Of a stretch of 64,000 bases of DNA, positions 33,394 through 42,629 are shown piece after piece. The translations under genes were made by a program, and so were the position numbers. The stretch's first letter is position 1; every line of letters begins with the position of its first letter. The notes beneath the pieces are model-generated. The model did not search any database and was not told where the DNA came from. It saw nothing but the letters and a program-made list of their open reading frames with translations. The DNA comes from Caldifarciminota bacterium (GTDB taxonomy: Bacteria > Hydrothermota > Tepidihabitantia > B3-TA06): the NCBI GenBank assembly GCA_016934635.1, contig JAFGSK010000002.1:1-64000 (forward strand). Reading direction: 5' to 3'.

Positions 33394-34011
33394 TTGAGTA
33401 AGAAACAGCCAGCGATTGAGACGTCGAGAATCCAGGTCAGAAAACCCGCCACCGGTAATGATAAGGGTGATTATTTCGAGCCTTTGTACTTATGGGTTCT
33501 CGATCGTTTAGGTAAAGAGGCATTTGAGGGGTTGAGAGAGGCGGTCGGTCCTGAGCTGGCCAGGCTTCTACCCGGTGCAGATCCTGATAAATGGTATCCT
33601 ACCGAGTACAGTGCTCGTATTTACGATGCCTTATTCAAACTGGTCGATGAAGATGCAGATAAGATAGCCGACTTTGCCCGGTTTTACCTTTATGAACAAA
33701 CCAAGGGCTTCATGCGGGTACTCATGACCTTTGCCTCTCCGCTTCAGTTGGCGTTGCGTGTCGGTAAGATGTGGCGCCGCTTCCACGACCAAGGTCGGGC
33801 TCAGGTGGAACTGGTCGAGGCTGATAAGACCAAAACTCATGCCAGATTCACCATCCTAGATTGGTGGGCATCGCCTGTGAACTGCCTGGTTAACACCTTC
33901 TTCTATGAAGAGATGGTGAGGGTTGCTGGCGGCAAACACGTTTCCTGTGAAGAGATAAACTGTGTTCACCGGGGTGATGAGTTCTGCCGCTGGGAGATCT
34001 ACTGGGAGTGA
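33394..34011 (+). CDS. V4R/heme-NO-binding-like small-molecule-binding protein
   Basis: A 205-aa cytosolic protein. Features: 'YSARIYDALFKLVDED', a helical 'KIADFARFYLYEQTKGFMRVLMTFASPLQLALRVGKMWRRFHDQGRAQVEL', then 'FTILDWWASPVNCLVNTFFYEEMVRVAGG' and a C-terminal 'VSCEEINCVHRGDEFCRWEIYW'. The ending resembles V4R-type domains and related myxobacterial families (G-D-x-C-x-x). Start TTG 33394, with AAAGGAGA 4 bp upstream and a promoter ending at 33367. Single gene; ligand unknown. The C-terminal cysteines could bind metal. Confidence 0.7.
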   Translation: MSKKQPAIETSRIQVRKPATGNDKGDYFEPLYLWVLDRLGKEAFEGLREAVGPELARLLPGADPDKWYPTEYSARIYDALFKLVDEDADKIADFARFYLYEQTKGFMRVLMTFASPLQLALRVGKMWRRFHDQGRAQVELVEADKTKTHARFTILDWWASPVNCLVNTFFYEEMVRVAGGKHVSCEEINCVHRGDEFCRWEIYWE

Positions 34012-34144
34012 TAGGTTGTTGATGACCTTTAAGGAAGTATTCTAAATCTAATCGCCAAGTTTGATCGTGACGACGATCTTATGATTTCTTGCACTTTTTT
34101 TACCCTCCGGGCCGCAAGCGTGATCCTCAGAGCCTCGAGCGCTA

Positions 34145-34169
34145 CCCTCCGGTCGCGAGGGGTTGTTTT
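34145..34169 (+). terminator. Weak terminator-like hairpin
   Basis: CCCTC (34145-34149) pairs with GAGGG (34157-34161), followed by GTTGTTTT. It lies between the V4R-like gene and recG in a 276-bp gap that otherwise shows nothing clear. Confidence 0.4.
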
Positions 34170-34287
34170 ACTCAAATAAAAGTATTCATACCGGCTTGAT
34201 TTTTATCCCCCGAGGCTTAGAATAAAAAGATGAAGTCTTACAGGGCGGTTGTTTGTGGGGTAATATCCATGGAACCAAGGAGGCCTT

Positions 34288-36345
34288 ACGCCGGTCAAGC
34301 CTGATACTCCGGTACAGTACCTTAAAGGGATCGGACCCAAGAGGGCAGCCAGGCTAGCTAAGCTGGGCATCCGGACAGTCGAAGACCTTTTGTTCCACCT
34401 TCCGAGTCGCTATATCGACCGGTCAAACCCTCTAGCTTTGGCCTCCGCAAAGGTTGGAGAGGAGGGGACCTTCATCGTGAAGGTCATTGGGGCAGGCGTT
34501 CGCAGAACTCGTAAAGGACCTCTTGTTCAAGTCTTGGCTGGTGATGGAAGTGCACAGATAACGGCTGTTTGGTTTAACCGACCTGACTTGCAGGGAAAAT
34601 TCAGGCCCGGAGAGCGGCTTCTTTTATCGGGTCAGGTTACCTTCTATAGCGAGCTTCAAATAGTCAATCCTTTTTTTGAAAGACTCGACGAGAACCCTGA
34701 TTTCTTTGAACATCCGGTATTTGCAGTATACCCTCTGACTGAAGGTCTGGCTGCCTGGGAGGTTCGCAGGGCGCAGGCACGTGCACTTGCCGAACTTGAA
34801 GGGATGGACGAGACCCTGCCGGCTGAAATACTCTTGAAATACAAGCTTCCAGGGATCATGGAGGCCTTAAGATGCGTCCACAGTCCGCGCATTATCGATG
34901 AGATAACGAGAGGCCTAGAACGATTGATCTACGAGGAACTCTTCTTCTTTGAGGTATTGGTGGGTATTCGCCGTAACACCCTGGAGTATGCTGTAGGGGG
35001 TCAGGCTTTACAAACTCAGGGAAAGCTCACAGATGCATTTCTAGCGAGTCTACCATTCGAGCTTACCGGAGACCAGAAGAAGGTAATTGATGAGATTACA
35101 GCGGATATTAACCTACCCCGTGCAATGCACCGACTCCTGCAGGGCGATGTGGGTTCGGGTAAAACCGTAGTTGCCCTTTATGCGATGCTTACCGCTGCTC
35201 AGAGCGGCAGGCAGGCGGCAATGATGGCTCCTACCGAGATATTAGCAGAGCAGCACTACGACGTGTGGCATCAGCAGCTTAAAAAGATCGGTGCCAGGGC
35301 CTTGCTGCTGACCGGCAGCCTGTCAAACAAAGAAAAGCAGGAACGCAGGGCCATGATTGCGCAAGGCGAGGTGGATATGGTGTTCGGTACACATTCCCTT
35401 ATAGAAGAGCACGTTGAGTTCACTGACCTGGCCCTGGTCGTTGTCGACGAGCAGCACAGATTCGGGGTGATGCAGCGTGCCGCTTTATCCAAGAAAGGGG
35501 AAACGACACCCCACGTTCTGGTTATGTCAGCCACCCCCATCCCTCGTACATTGACCCTTACCTACTACGGCGACCTTGACGTGTCGGTAATCAAGGAGAA
35601 ACCCGAAGGTCGGGCAGAACTTGTGACCAAGTTGACCTACGAGAGCCGCAGAGAAGGGGTATATCGCTGGCTCGGGGAGCGGCTCCAGGAAGGAGAGCGG
35701 GCCTACGTGGTGTGTCAGTTGATCGAGGAATCTGAGAAGCTGGAGGTTTCTTCGGCTGTCCAGACCTTTGATGAACTTGTTGCCTTGCTCGGTTCGGAAG
35801 GTATCGCACTCATGCACGGCAGGATGCGCACCGATGAACGAACTCAGGCTATGGATCGGTTTCGAAAAGGCGAGGTTCAGGTTCTAGTTTCCACCACCGT
35901 AATAGAGGTGGGTGTGGATGTGCCTGAAGCTACCATAATGATTATCCGTCATCCTGAGCGTTTTGGACTTGCCCAGCTCCACCAGTTACGAGGACGCATC
36001 GGTCGTGGCGAAAGGGCATCCCGATGCATACTGCTTTTACCGCCAGGTCTTTCACCTGAGGCACGTGAGCGTTTACGTTTCTTTTCCTCAACCCAGGACG
36101 GCTTTGCCCTGGCTGAGAAGGACCTGTGCATCAGGGGTCCGGGTCAGATAATGGGAACACGCCAGCACGGACTTCCCGATCTGCGTATAGCCGATCTGGT
36201 TCGTGATCAAAGGTTCTTGGATGCAGCAAGACAGGATGCATTGAAGATATTATTAGATGATCCCAAACTCACGAGACATCCGCGTGTTGCAGTCACCGTA
36301 CGCCGCAGGCACGCGAAAAGCCTTGAACTTTTAGGAGTAGCATGA
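34288..36345 (+). CDS. recG: ATP-dependent DNA helicase RecG, apparent ACG start
   Basis: A RecG of 685 aa if translation starts at ACG 34288. The N-terminal 'TPVQYLKGIGPKRAARLAKLGI' and 'VEDLLFHLPSRYIDRS' are RecG hallmarks and lie upstream of the first in-frame TTG (34390). Between the stop codon at 34261 and this block there is no ATG, GTG or TTG; an AAGGAGG site sits 4 bp before ACG. Wedge/OB domain, then helicase motifs: LLQGDVGSGKTVVALYAM, DEQHRFG, VMSATPIPRTL, TTVIEVGVDVPEATIM, QLRGRIGRGE. RecG remodels stalled forks and Holliday junctions. An out-of-frame ATG (34269) opens an 11-codon frame. The stop overlaps the next gene (ATGA). Confidence 0.93.
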   Translation, partial: TPVKPDTPVQYLKGIGPKRAARLAKLGIRTVEDLLFHLPSRYIDRSNPLALASAKVGEEGTFIVKVIGAGVRRTRKGPLVQVLAGDGSAQITAVWFNRPDLQGKFRPGERLLLSGQVTFYSELQIVNPFFERLDENPDFFEHPVFAVYPLTEGLAAWEVRRAQARALAELEGMDETLPAEILLKYKLPGIMEALRCVHSPRIIDEITRGLERLIYEELFFFEVLVGIRRNTLEYAVGGQALQTQGKLTDAFLASLPFELTGDQKKVIDEITADINLPRAMHRLLQGDVGSGKTVVALYAMLTAAQSGRQAAMMAPTEILAEQHYDVWHQQLKKIGARALLLTGSLSNKEKQERRAMIAQGEVDMVFGTHSLIEEHVEFTDLALVVVDEQHRFGVMQRAALSKKGETTPHVLVMSATPIPRTLTLTYYGDLDVSVIKEKPEGRAELVTKLTYESRREGVYRWLGERLQEGERAYVVCQLIEESEKLEVSSAVQTFDELVALLGSEGIALMHGRMRTDERTQAMDRFRKGEVQVLVSTTVIEVGVDVPEATIMIIRHPERFGLAQLHQLRGRIGRGERASRCILLLPPGLSPEARERLRFFSSTQDGFALAEKDLCIRGPGQIMGTRQHGLPDLRIADLVRDQRFLDAARQDALKILLDDPKLTRHPRVAVTVRRRHAKSLELLGVA

Positions 36346-37346
36346 TGAGAAAAACAGTTATAATCATCTTAGCGTTTCTTTTGTTGATCCTATCTTCATT
36401 TGGATGCACCTACAAACCCGACGCTGTAGGTATGGCTCGAGAGGTGGTTATATTCACCGATCACAAGGAGCTTGTTGAAGACGAGCTTTCTTTTGCGCTT
36501 AAGAACACGATATATACACCCCAGCCAGGGGACGAGTTTTTCCTCAGGTACAAGAAGATAAATGAACTTGAGGCTAATCTGATTCGCCACAGCCTACTTT
36601 TCGTCGGATTAGAGCAGGACTCGATCATAAACTTTATGAAGGGCATGTATCCGGAGCTGAACTCTCATGATTCCTTCAGCCTTTACGCAATAAGAGACCT
36701 GTGGGCGAAGGGGCAATCGGTGATTGTGTTCGTGGCTCGAGATTCGCAGTACATGGTTGAAGGTCTTGGCTCGGTCAGGGCGAATCTGCGTAAAGAGTTC
36801 AAGATAAAACTCCTGGAACGTATGGAAGGGGTAACCTACGCAGAAGGCGTGGACAGGAAACTGTCCACCGAGATTGAAAAGTATGGATTTAAGCTACGTA
36901 TTCCCGACGGTTGGATTCTCGATGAACGGTATGCCGACGATAACTTCGTTTGGGTACATAACTTCTACCCCAACCGTCTGGTCTTCATCTACTGGGAGGA
37001 GACAGAACGCGAGAACCTTTCAAGAGAGGAGATTTTGGCTTTGCGCGATTCCCTGACGACAAAATTTTATGAAGGCGATTCGTTGTACCTGCCACTCACT
37101 ATCGCTGGTCCTTACTACTTCAGGGGCTACGAGGCTATTCGTATCGACGGGGTATGGCAGAACGACAGCCTCGAGGTGAACGGTCGCAAGATTACCGGCG
37201 GCGGTCCGATGATAAGCTTCGCCTTTAATGCAAAAGGACGGTTCTGGATGATAGACGGGATGTTGTTTCTTCCTGAAACACCGAGAAAGAAGATCTTCTG
37301 GCTCAATCAGCTGGAGGTCATACTTGCAAACTTCCAGCCGCTTTAG
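36342..37346 (+). CDS. Lipoprotein resembling DUF4837
   Basis: A 334-aa lipoprotein: signal MMRKTVIIILAFLLLILSSFGC with Cys22. The mature part matches the pattern of the DUF4837 family of Bacteroidetes-type lipoproteins: 'EVVIFTDHKELVEDELSFAL', 'YTPQPGDEFF', 'SVIVFVARD', 'LRIPDGWILD', 'NFVWVHNFYPNRLVFIYWE', 'SLYLPLTIAGPYYFRGYEAIRIDGVWQND'. Function of the family is unknown. The ATG overlaps the recG stop and has a GGAG site inside recG, so the two are coupled. Confidence 0.82.
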   Translation: MMRKTVIIILAFLLLILSSFGCTYKPDAVGMAREVVIFTDHKELVEDELSFALKNTIYTPQPGDEFFLRYKKINELEANLIRHSLLFVGLEQDSIINFMKGMYPELNSHDSFSLYAIRDLWAKGQSVIVFVARDSQYMVEGLGSVRANLRKEFKIKLLERMEGVTYAEGVDRKLSTEIEKYGFKLRIPDGWILDERYADDNFVWVHNFYPNRLVFIYWEETERENLSREEILALRDSLTTKFYEGDSLYLPLTIAGPYYFRGYEAIRIDGVWQNDSLEVNGRKITGGGPMISFAFNAKGRFWMIDGMLFLPETPRKKIFWLNQLEVILANFQPL

Positions 37347-37443
37347 GGTACTGTCCTTTAACCACGAATCCGGCAATGGATAATTGATTTGTTGAGCCTG
37401 GTGCAGATTTATTTATTCGGTTCAGGCGATTAAAGGACTCCTT

Positions 37444-38472
37444 ATGCGAGTATTCATCTCCACTGCCGAGCGCTCGGGCGAGCTTTACGCAGCCCTCATT
37501 GCAGACGACCTCAGGATGAACTACTCTAATGTAGAGATACTCGGATTCAGAGACAAGGAATGCGAGCTTGCTCCGGTAGGATTCGGTGCAGGTGTTGCAT
37601 CGGCCAGTAACGTCATGGTAAAGATGGGGTCTATCGAGCGAGAGGTGCGCAGGCTCAGACCCGACGTATTCCTGGCCGTGGCATGGTCTGAGCCGAACAC
37701 CATCCTGGGTTTGCGATTAAGGGATATTCGGGGTATGAAACGAGTCTTCTTTGCACCGCCCCAGCTATGGGCCTGGGGTCGCTGGCGGTCCGGGCTGCTG
37801 CGACGTGGGTATGACGCCCTTTACTGCCTTTATCCTAAGGAGGCTCGATTCCTTCGCTCACTCAATCTGCCCGCCTATTTCCGAGGTAATCCATTAGTCA
37901 GGCATCTTCGGCCCTATTTTAAGTCTAAAAGGGACAGGAACTTAATTGCATTGCTTCCAGGCAGCCGAAGTTGTGAGAAATCTCGCCATATTAATCTTTT
38001 AACTCAGTTCCGCCGAAGATGGCTTAGTCTTTACCCATCCTCAAAGGCTGTCTGGCTCTTCCTGACATCGGAAGAAGCTCGAGAGGCTACTTTACCCCTT
38101 GAGTATGGTGACGGTGCCGTGGGCGGCGAAAGCAGGTACGCCGAGCTTGCCCGGGCAGGTCTGGCTGTCGTTACCTCAGGCACCGCATCTCTGGAGGCCG
38201 CGCTCCTTGGCACACCTCAGGCGGTTTTCTACACTATGCCCGGGTTTGAGGTTGCGCTTGCCCGAACGTTGACCCATGTCAGACACTTCGCTTTACCCAA
38301 CATCATCCTGGGTGAGAGGAGGGTACCTGAGCTTTTGAACCCATCTGTGGAGTCCTTACTCGAGGCTGCCCTGAATCTCAGCCGCGAAGAAGGCAGGAAA
38401 CTTGCAACACGTCTGCGGACCGAGCTCTCGGCACCTATTGACAAGCCGCCCTTTCCCCTTAGTATGTTATAG
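37444..38472 (+). CDS. lpxB: Lipid-A-disaccharide synthase
   Basis: A 342-aa GT-B glycosyltransferase of the LpxB family, which joins UDP-2,3-diacylglucosamine and lipid X. Motifs: 'STAERSGELYAALIADDL' at the start, 'FFAPPQLWAWGRWRSGLLRR', 'LIALLPGSRSCE', 'VVTSGTASLEAALLGTPQAVFY', 'LPNIILGERRVPELLN'. It is about 40 residues shorter than most LpxB, with a compact end, but all key blocks are present. It indicates LPS synthesis. A 141-aa membrane protein starts 2 bp after its stop. Confidence 0.9.
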   Translation: MRVFISTAERSGELYAALIADDLRMNYSNVEILGFRDKECELAPVGFGAGVASASNVMVKMGSIEREVRRLRPDVFLAVAWSEPNTILGLRLRDIRGMKRVFFAPPQLWAWGRWRSGLLRRGYDALYCLYPKEARFLRSLNLPAYFRGNPLVRHLRPYFKSKRDRNLIALLPGSRSCEKSRHINLLTQFRRRWLSLYPSSKAVWLFLTSEEAREATLPLEYGDGAVGGESRYAELARAGLAVVTSGTASLEAALLGTPQAVFYTMPGFEVALARTLTHVRHFALPNIILGERRVPELLNPSVESLLEAALNLSREEGRKLATRLRTELSAPIDKPPFPLSML

Positions 38473-38474
38473 AG

Positions 38475-38900
38475 ATGGCTGAGAAGCAAAAGAAAGGTAA
38501 AAAACGCAAATTCACGTTCGAAGGGCACTGGCATAATATCTATTTCGTAGCCAATGCCCTCATCTGGGCGGGCTTGATTACCATGATATTTCTCCTTTTT
38601 CCCCAGATGCGTTTCGCTTTGCGAAGTTCAGGCTGGGCAATCGTGGTCTGCTCGGCCGTTTCCATAACCTCTTCTGCTGTGTTTCTTAGGCCCGGTCGTC
38701 GTATCGTCGGGGTCGTAATCCAGATAGTGGCGTGGGTTTCGGTGACAGTTCTGAGCTTCTTGCTGTACAACCAGGCCTTGTTGATGGTTCTCACGCTCGT
38801 CTTGCCTGCCGCCGTGCTCAGTCTGGGCACATTGGCTCTCCTCAGCAGCCTAACCTGGCGTAAGGAGCATCACCTGAGACATGCGATGCGGCGTTCGTAG
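38475..38900 (+). CDS. Small four-helix membrane protein
   Basis: A 141-aa protein with a basic start (EKQKKGKKRKFTFEGHWHN) and about four hydrophobic helices (IYFVANALIWAGLITMIFLLF; WAIVVCSAVSITSSAVFL; IVGVVIQIVAWVSVTVLSFLLY; LLMVLTLVLPAAVLSLGTLALL). No family recognised. It starts 2 bp after lpxB and is surely co-translated, so a link to lipid A or envelope biogenesis is possible but not shown. Confidence 0.7.
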   Translation: MAEKQKKGKKRKFTFEGHWHNIYFVANALIWAGLITMIFLLFPQMRFALRSSGWAIVVCSAVSITSSAVFLRPGRRIVGVVIQIVAWVSVTVLSFLLYNQALLMVLTLVLPAAVLSLGTLALLSSLTWRKEHHLRHAMRRS

Positions 38901-38965
38901 GGATACCGACACAAATCGACCTGAGAACTTATTCTGTACTATACCGTTAGGTTTGAGGAAAGTGC

Positions 38966-38993
38966 TTGACACACGCAATTTAAAGGCTAATAT
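38966..38993 (+). promoter_or_regulatory. Promoter of the carboxypeptidase-regulatory-like protein
   Basis: TTGACA, 16-bp spacer, TAATAT, then an AAAGGAGG site and ATG at 39026. Confidence 0.75.
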
Positions 38994-39025
38994 TAATACG
39001 TGGTCATTCATTAAAGGAGGTTAGG

Positions 39026-40219
39026 ATGTACCGTAAATTGCTTCTACTTTTCTTCCCCCTTATAGTCTGGTTTCTTTGTGGAAGCAGACCGTCAAGTCGG
39101 TTATCCGGACAGGCAATAGATGCAGAGACCGGTGAACCGATAGCCGGGGTTCATGTCGTTGGTTACGATTATAACCTCAGGGATAATTACAGCGTAGCTT
39201 TCGAAACCATGACCGGCGAGGATGGCAGATACGTGGCGCAGACAGTCAAACCGATTCTAATCCTGTATTCAAAAATAGGCTACGAACCCAGCCTGATCGA
39301 TGTAAGACATGAGGAGATTAAGAAAGATAAGTTATTCGTAGGTGAACTAAGGCGTTCAAGAATTGAAGAGAGAAGCAAACCTGGGTATATAGCAGGTTCC
39401 GTCCAGGAAGAGGCGAGCAACGAGAAAAGGCTGGCTTCGGAAGTTAGAGTCGTTCTCTGTGAAGGAGAAAAAAACACCGAATACGCAGGCATAACTGATT
39501 CCCTTGGTTTTTTCATAATTGATAGAATACCTGAGGGCAGTTACCTCCTTAAGCTCTCAAAGAAAGGGTATCTGACAAAAAAGGTTGACAGTATTCGTGT
39601 TGCAGCCGATAGCGTAACCTTCCAGAAGCTAGACATTCACAGCTTAGACGAACCTGTCAAGCTTTGCGGTCAGGTAAGAGATAGTAAAGAGTACAACCCC
39701 TTGAACAAAGTTAAGGTTGAGCTTGTAAACGAAAACGGATTAGTAGTATCTTCCGATACAACTGACAACAACGGTTTCTATTTCATCGATAACGTACCGC
39801 GAGGCAACCCCTTAATTCGCTTCTCACGGAAGGGTTATAACGTAAACAATAAGAGCATGCAACTTCTTCGGGTTGATGATACACTGGTTAATGCAGAACT
39901 TACCCCCAAGCCCTTTTGGCTGTTCAGATTATTCAGCAAGAAATACGCTTCCGTTGCAGGGCAGGTTCTGGACGATGAAACCGGAGTCCCTTTAATGGTT
40001 GCAAAAGTTACGGTTTTAACAAATTTAACAAAAGGAGGGACTTATACAGACGGAAAAGGAAAATTCCGAATCTTTAACATCCCACCCGGTGAGTGTGAAT
40101 TAGTATTTGACCGGATCGCTTATGAGCTTTACGAGTTGAGTGTAAAGCTTGAACCCGGAGGCGAGTATTACTTTCAAGTCAGACTAACTATGACGAAGGC
40201 AATAAGAGTAGAATACTAG
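39026..40219 (+). CDS. Exported protein of repeated carboxypeptidase-regulatory-like domains
   Basis: A 397-aa exported protein with an N-terminal signal (MYRKLLLLFFPLIVWFLCGS) and about four beta-sandwich repeats of the CarboxypepD_reg type, each reading 'G.v.d.etg.Pl..v.V.l......t.tD..G.F.i.niP.G.Y.L..sk.GY': near residues 28, 118, 208 and 312. Such domains occur in surface and TonB-linked proteins as adhesive or structural modules. A Cys at about 18 could be a weak lipobox. No catalytic domain. Confidence 0.82.
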   Translation: MYRKLLLLFFPLIVWFLCGSRPSSRLSGQAIDAETGEPIAGVHVVGYDYNLRDNYSVAFETMTGEDGRYVAQTVKPILILYSKIGYEPSLIDVRHEEIKKDKLFVGELRRSRIEERSKPGYIAGSVQEEASNEKRLASEVRVVLCEGEKNTEYAGITDSLGFFIIDRIPEGSYLLKLSKKGYLTKKVDSIRVAADSVTFQKLDIHSLDEPVKLCGQVRDSKEYNPLNKVKVELVNENGLVVSSDTTDNNGFYFIDNVPRGNPLIRFSRKGYNVNNKSMQLLRVDDTLVNAELTPKPFWLFRLFSKKYASVAGQVLDDETGVPLMVAKVTVLTNLTKGGTYTDGKGKFRIFNIPPGECELVFDRIAYELYELSVKLEPGGEYYFQVRLTMTKAIRVEY

Positions 40220-40235
40220 AGCAGTACTAAACTCC

Positions 40236-40263
40236 TTGACACGCGTGAACAAAAGAGTACTAT
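40236..40263 (+). promoter_or_regulatory. Promoter of the DUF3795-like gene
   Basis: TTGACA, 16-bp spacer, TACTAT, 24 bp before the ATG at 40288, which has an AAAGGAG site. Confidence 0.75.
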
Positions 40264-40287
40264 TCAATATCAACAAAGGAGTAATCG

Positions 40288-40773
40288 ATGGGAGATAACG
40301 AATACGTTTACGATACTTACTGCGGGCTTTACTGCGGTGCGTGCCCGATTCTGATGGCAAACGAGCGAGAAGACACATCCTGGCTCGAAGCCACAGCGAG
40401 CCAGTGGAAAATCAAGCCCGAAGACCTGCGCTGCCGCGGCTGCAAGACCGAGGTAACCGCCGCATTCTGCGCCGACTGCAAGATGAGGGTATGTGCACGC
40501 CAAAAGGGCTTCGAGTTCTGCTCCGAGTGCTCCGACTGCCCATGCGAGATAGTTTCAAGCTTCCGCAACGACGACGCACCGCACCACTCGGTAATCATAA
40601 AGAACCTTGAACGGATCAAGGAGATCGGGAAGGAGAAATGGTTGGCAGAACAGAAGGAGCGCTGGGCATGCAAGGAGTGCGGCGTCAGGTTCGGCTGGTT
40701 CACCGAGAAGTGCTCAAAGTGCGGTGCCGAAGCATACAATGCAAAAGCTGAGGAGAATGATCTCGTCGTCTGA
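40288..40773 (+). CDS. Cysteine-rich DUF3795-type protein
   Basis: A 161-aa cytosolic protein with many CxxC pairs: 'TYCGLYCGACPI', 'LRCRGCKTEVTAAFCADCKMRVCARQKGFEFCSECSDCPC', and a C-terminal 'WACKECGVRFGWFTEKCSKCGAEAY'. This is the DUF3795 layout plus an extra zinc-ribbon-like end. It should bind Zn or an Fe-S cluster; biochemical function is unknown. Single-gene unit. Confidence 0.85.
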   Translation: MGDNEYVYDTYCGLYCGACPILMANEREDTSWLEATASQWKIKPEDLRCRGCKTEVTAAFCADCKMRVCARQKGFEFCSECSDCPCEIVSSFRNDDAPHHSVIIKNLERIKEIGKEKWLAEQKERWACKECGVRFGWFTEKCSKCGAEAYNAKAEENDLVV

Positions 40774-40873
40774 GACTCACGCCTGATTAGTCTGTAAGTT
40801 TATTCTCAAGGGGGTTATTAAAGTGATGATCTCGATGTTCAGGAAGGAGCGCTTTAACACCGCCAGGATCAAC

Positions 40874-41146
40874 TTAACTTCCCTCGCGGCGCTTGCGTAC
40901 AAAGTAGGCTGCGGTAAGGCCGAAGAGAACCGTAAAGAATCCTGTGGCAGCTATAATCCAGCCCAGGGACAGGTTTGATACGGTTATGCCGAAAAGGTAA
41001 CACCCACCCGGGAAAGGGATTATCCCCGCCCACATCAGGAGACGTGAGCCTTTACGGTCTCTGTACCTGGTGGCGAGCCACGCAAAGAAAGAAAAGACGG
41101 CAACCGTACCCAGTGCAATCAAGAAGGGCAGTAGTATTTGCAGCAT
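40874..41146 (-). CDS. Small three-helix membrane protein
   Basis: A 90-aa protein with three hydrophobic segments (LQILLPFLIALGTVAVFSFFAWLA; LLMWAGIIPFPGGCYLFGI; LGWIIAATGFFTVLFGLTAAYF) and a basic end (VRKRREGS). Its ATG overlaps the stop of the upstream 115-aa gene (TAATG). No family recognised; it probably forms a complex with its neighbour. Confidence 0.7.
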   Translation of the reverse strand: MLQILLPFLIALGTVAVFSFFAWLATRYRDRKGSRLLMWAGIIPFPGGCYLFGITVSNLSLGWIIAATGFFTVLFGLTAAYFVRKRREGS

Positions 41147-41493
41147 TACCTGTTCTCCCGGGTGCGAGATATACTCCGCGCAAGCTCGCCTATAAAAACC
41201 ACTCCCAGAACCCCCATCGCAGGAACCGTAACCAGAAGGATGCCTCCAAGGAGCATCGAGAGACTGCTATGTATGATTGAGAGTACTACGCCTGCGGCCA
41301 GGGCCAAACCCAGGGGGATGAAGCTCCACATCCATCTGCGCTGGCTGCGTCTGAGTCCTTCGGGATCAAGGAAAGGAAAAAGGTTGCCGGACTTTGGGGT
41401 TGCACGCAATACGAAAATCAACGCCGCGAATACGAGGGCGGTAAAGGCCGCACCGAAACACATTACTGTAAATAAGACAACCAGCCACCGCAT
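41146..41493 (-). CDS. Small four-helix membrane protein
   Basis: A 115-aa protein with an N-terminal hydrophobic segment (WLVVLFTVMCFGAAFTALVFAALIFVL), a basic loop (PEGLRRSQRRW) and two or three further segments (FIPLGLALAAGVVLSII; MLLGGILLVTVPAMGVLGVVFIG). Overlaps the 90-aa gene downstream. Divergent from the patatin gene. No family recognised. Confidence 0.7.
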   Translation of the reverse strand: MRWLVVLFTVMCFGAAFTALVFAALIFVLRATPKSGNLFPFLDPEGLRRSQRRWMWSFIPLGLALAAGVVLSIIHSSLSMLLGGILLVTVPAMGVLGVVFIGELARSISRTRENR

Positions 41494-41551
41494 CCTGAGA
41501 GCATAGGGGATTGGACGATAATGTCAATATTATCTTAACCAAGTATTTTCC

Positions 41552-41579
41552 TTGACTTCTCCTCATACCTACCTAGAAT
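41552..41579 (+). promoter_or_regulatory. Promoter of the patatin-like gene
   Basis: TTGACT, 16-bp spacer, TAGAAT; ATG 41613 follows a GGTGGGAGA site. Confidence 0.65.
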
Positions 41580-41612
41580 TCATCCAATGAGACCTTTAAA
41601 GGTGGGAGATTT

Positions 41613-42629
41613 ATGTTAGGTTTTGAAAAAAAGATAGGGTTCGTCTTCTCGGGAGGGGCCGCTCGGATAGCCCAGGAATGCGCGCTTACCGAGGCCCTTG
41701 TGGAAGGTATGACCCCGTCCGGCAAGAAGGTTCGTCCGCACGTTATCGCAGGCACGAGTTCCGGGGGTCTCAACGCAGTAGCATTAAATGCCGTTCTCAG
41801 AACCAAAGACGGCATGGGCGGTAAACATGCCTTTGACTGGCACGATTACCAACGAATACTCTTCAGCCTTACCGACGGCAACGTATTCGACATAACGCCT
41901 TTGGGCATCGGAAAGATTATCATCGAGAACATACCGGCAGGCTTCGTACTGGATACTAAACCCCTGCGTAAACTGCTTTCAGAGACTTTATCGAAGATGG
42001 GTTTCGACACCTTGGGAAGTCTGTATCTTCCCACCTATATCTCGGTTGTTGACCGGTATACAGGCAAGGCCTACCGCTTGTTCAGCCGCGATCCAGACCC
42101 TAGTATCCGCGACCTACCCCTGCTCGACGTGCTGATGGCTACGGCTGCGATACCGGTGGCTTTCGAGCCGGTCAAAATCAAGGGATTTAAAGGAGAGTTC
42201 TTTGACGGCGGGGTGGGAAGAGACGGAATACCTGTGGAAGCGATGATCGATGAGCGCTGCAGTGATCTTTATTTGATCACGAGGATGCGTGGTGATGAGA
42301 CGATGGTAGGTGTAACCGCATTCAAGGAAAAACGCCCAAAGATACCAAAGATTCTATTAAACACATTACTGGCAATGGAGTACATGATGAACGATCTCTT
42401 CGAGTGCGAGGTGGACATCGCTCCGCGCATCGCTCGCCGGGCGTATCTTTATCTTCCCAAACTCTACAAACAGTATCCGCTTTTAGGTTTCAATACCCAG
42501 CGCAAGCAGTACGAGGAAACCCTGGCATGGGCAAGGAATAACGACCCGGTCAGGATCAAGAAGGCTCCGCGCAAGGTAGGCAGACGTTTGAGGTTCTTCC
42601 ACCTCATGGATTACATAAAACCGAAATAG
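41613..42629 (+). CDS. Patatin-like phospholipase
   Basis: A 338-aa protein of the patatin family (Ser-Asp dyad lipid acyl hydrolase). It shows the oxyanion-loop motif FSGGAARIAQ (G-G-A-A-R), the nucleophile elbow GTSSG (VIAGTSSGGLNAVAL, Ser near residue 51) and the catalytic Asp in FFDGGVGRDGIPVEA. No signal peptide, so cytosolic or peripheral on the inner membrane. Typical length for bacterial single-domain patatins. No operon partner. Confidence 0.92.
   Translation: MLGFEKKIGFVFSGGAARIAQECALTEALVEGMTPSGKKVRPHVIAGTSSGGLNAVALNAVLRTKDGMGGKHAFDWHDYQRILFSLTDGNVFDITPLGIGKIIIENIPAGFVLDTKPLRKLLSETLSKMGFDTLGSLYLPTYISVVDRYTGKAYRLFSRDPDPSIRDLPLLDVLMATAAIPVAFEPVKIKGFKGEFFDGGVGRDGIPVEAMIDERCSDLYLITRMRGDETMVGVTAFKEKRPKIPKILLNTLLAMEYMMNDLFECEVDIAPRIARRAYLYLPKLYKQYPLLGFNTQRKQYEETLAWARNNDPVRIKKAPRKVGRRLRFFHLMDYIKPK

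Noticed and set aside
40813-40980. Short plus-strand frame starting near 40826, after the DUF3795-like gene
   Set aside because: Mostly antisense to the 90-aa membrane protein gene and ends in low-quality sequence; the upstream GGGGG is poorly placed.
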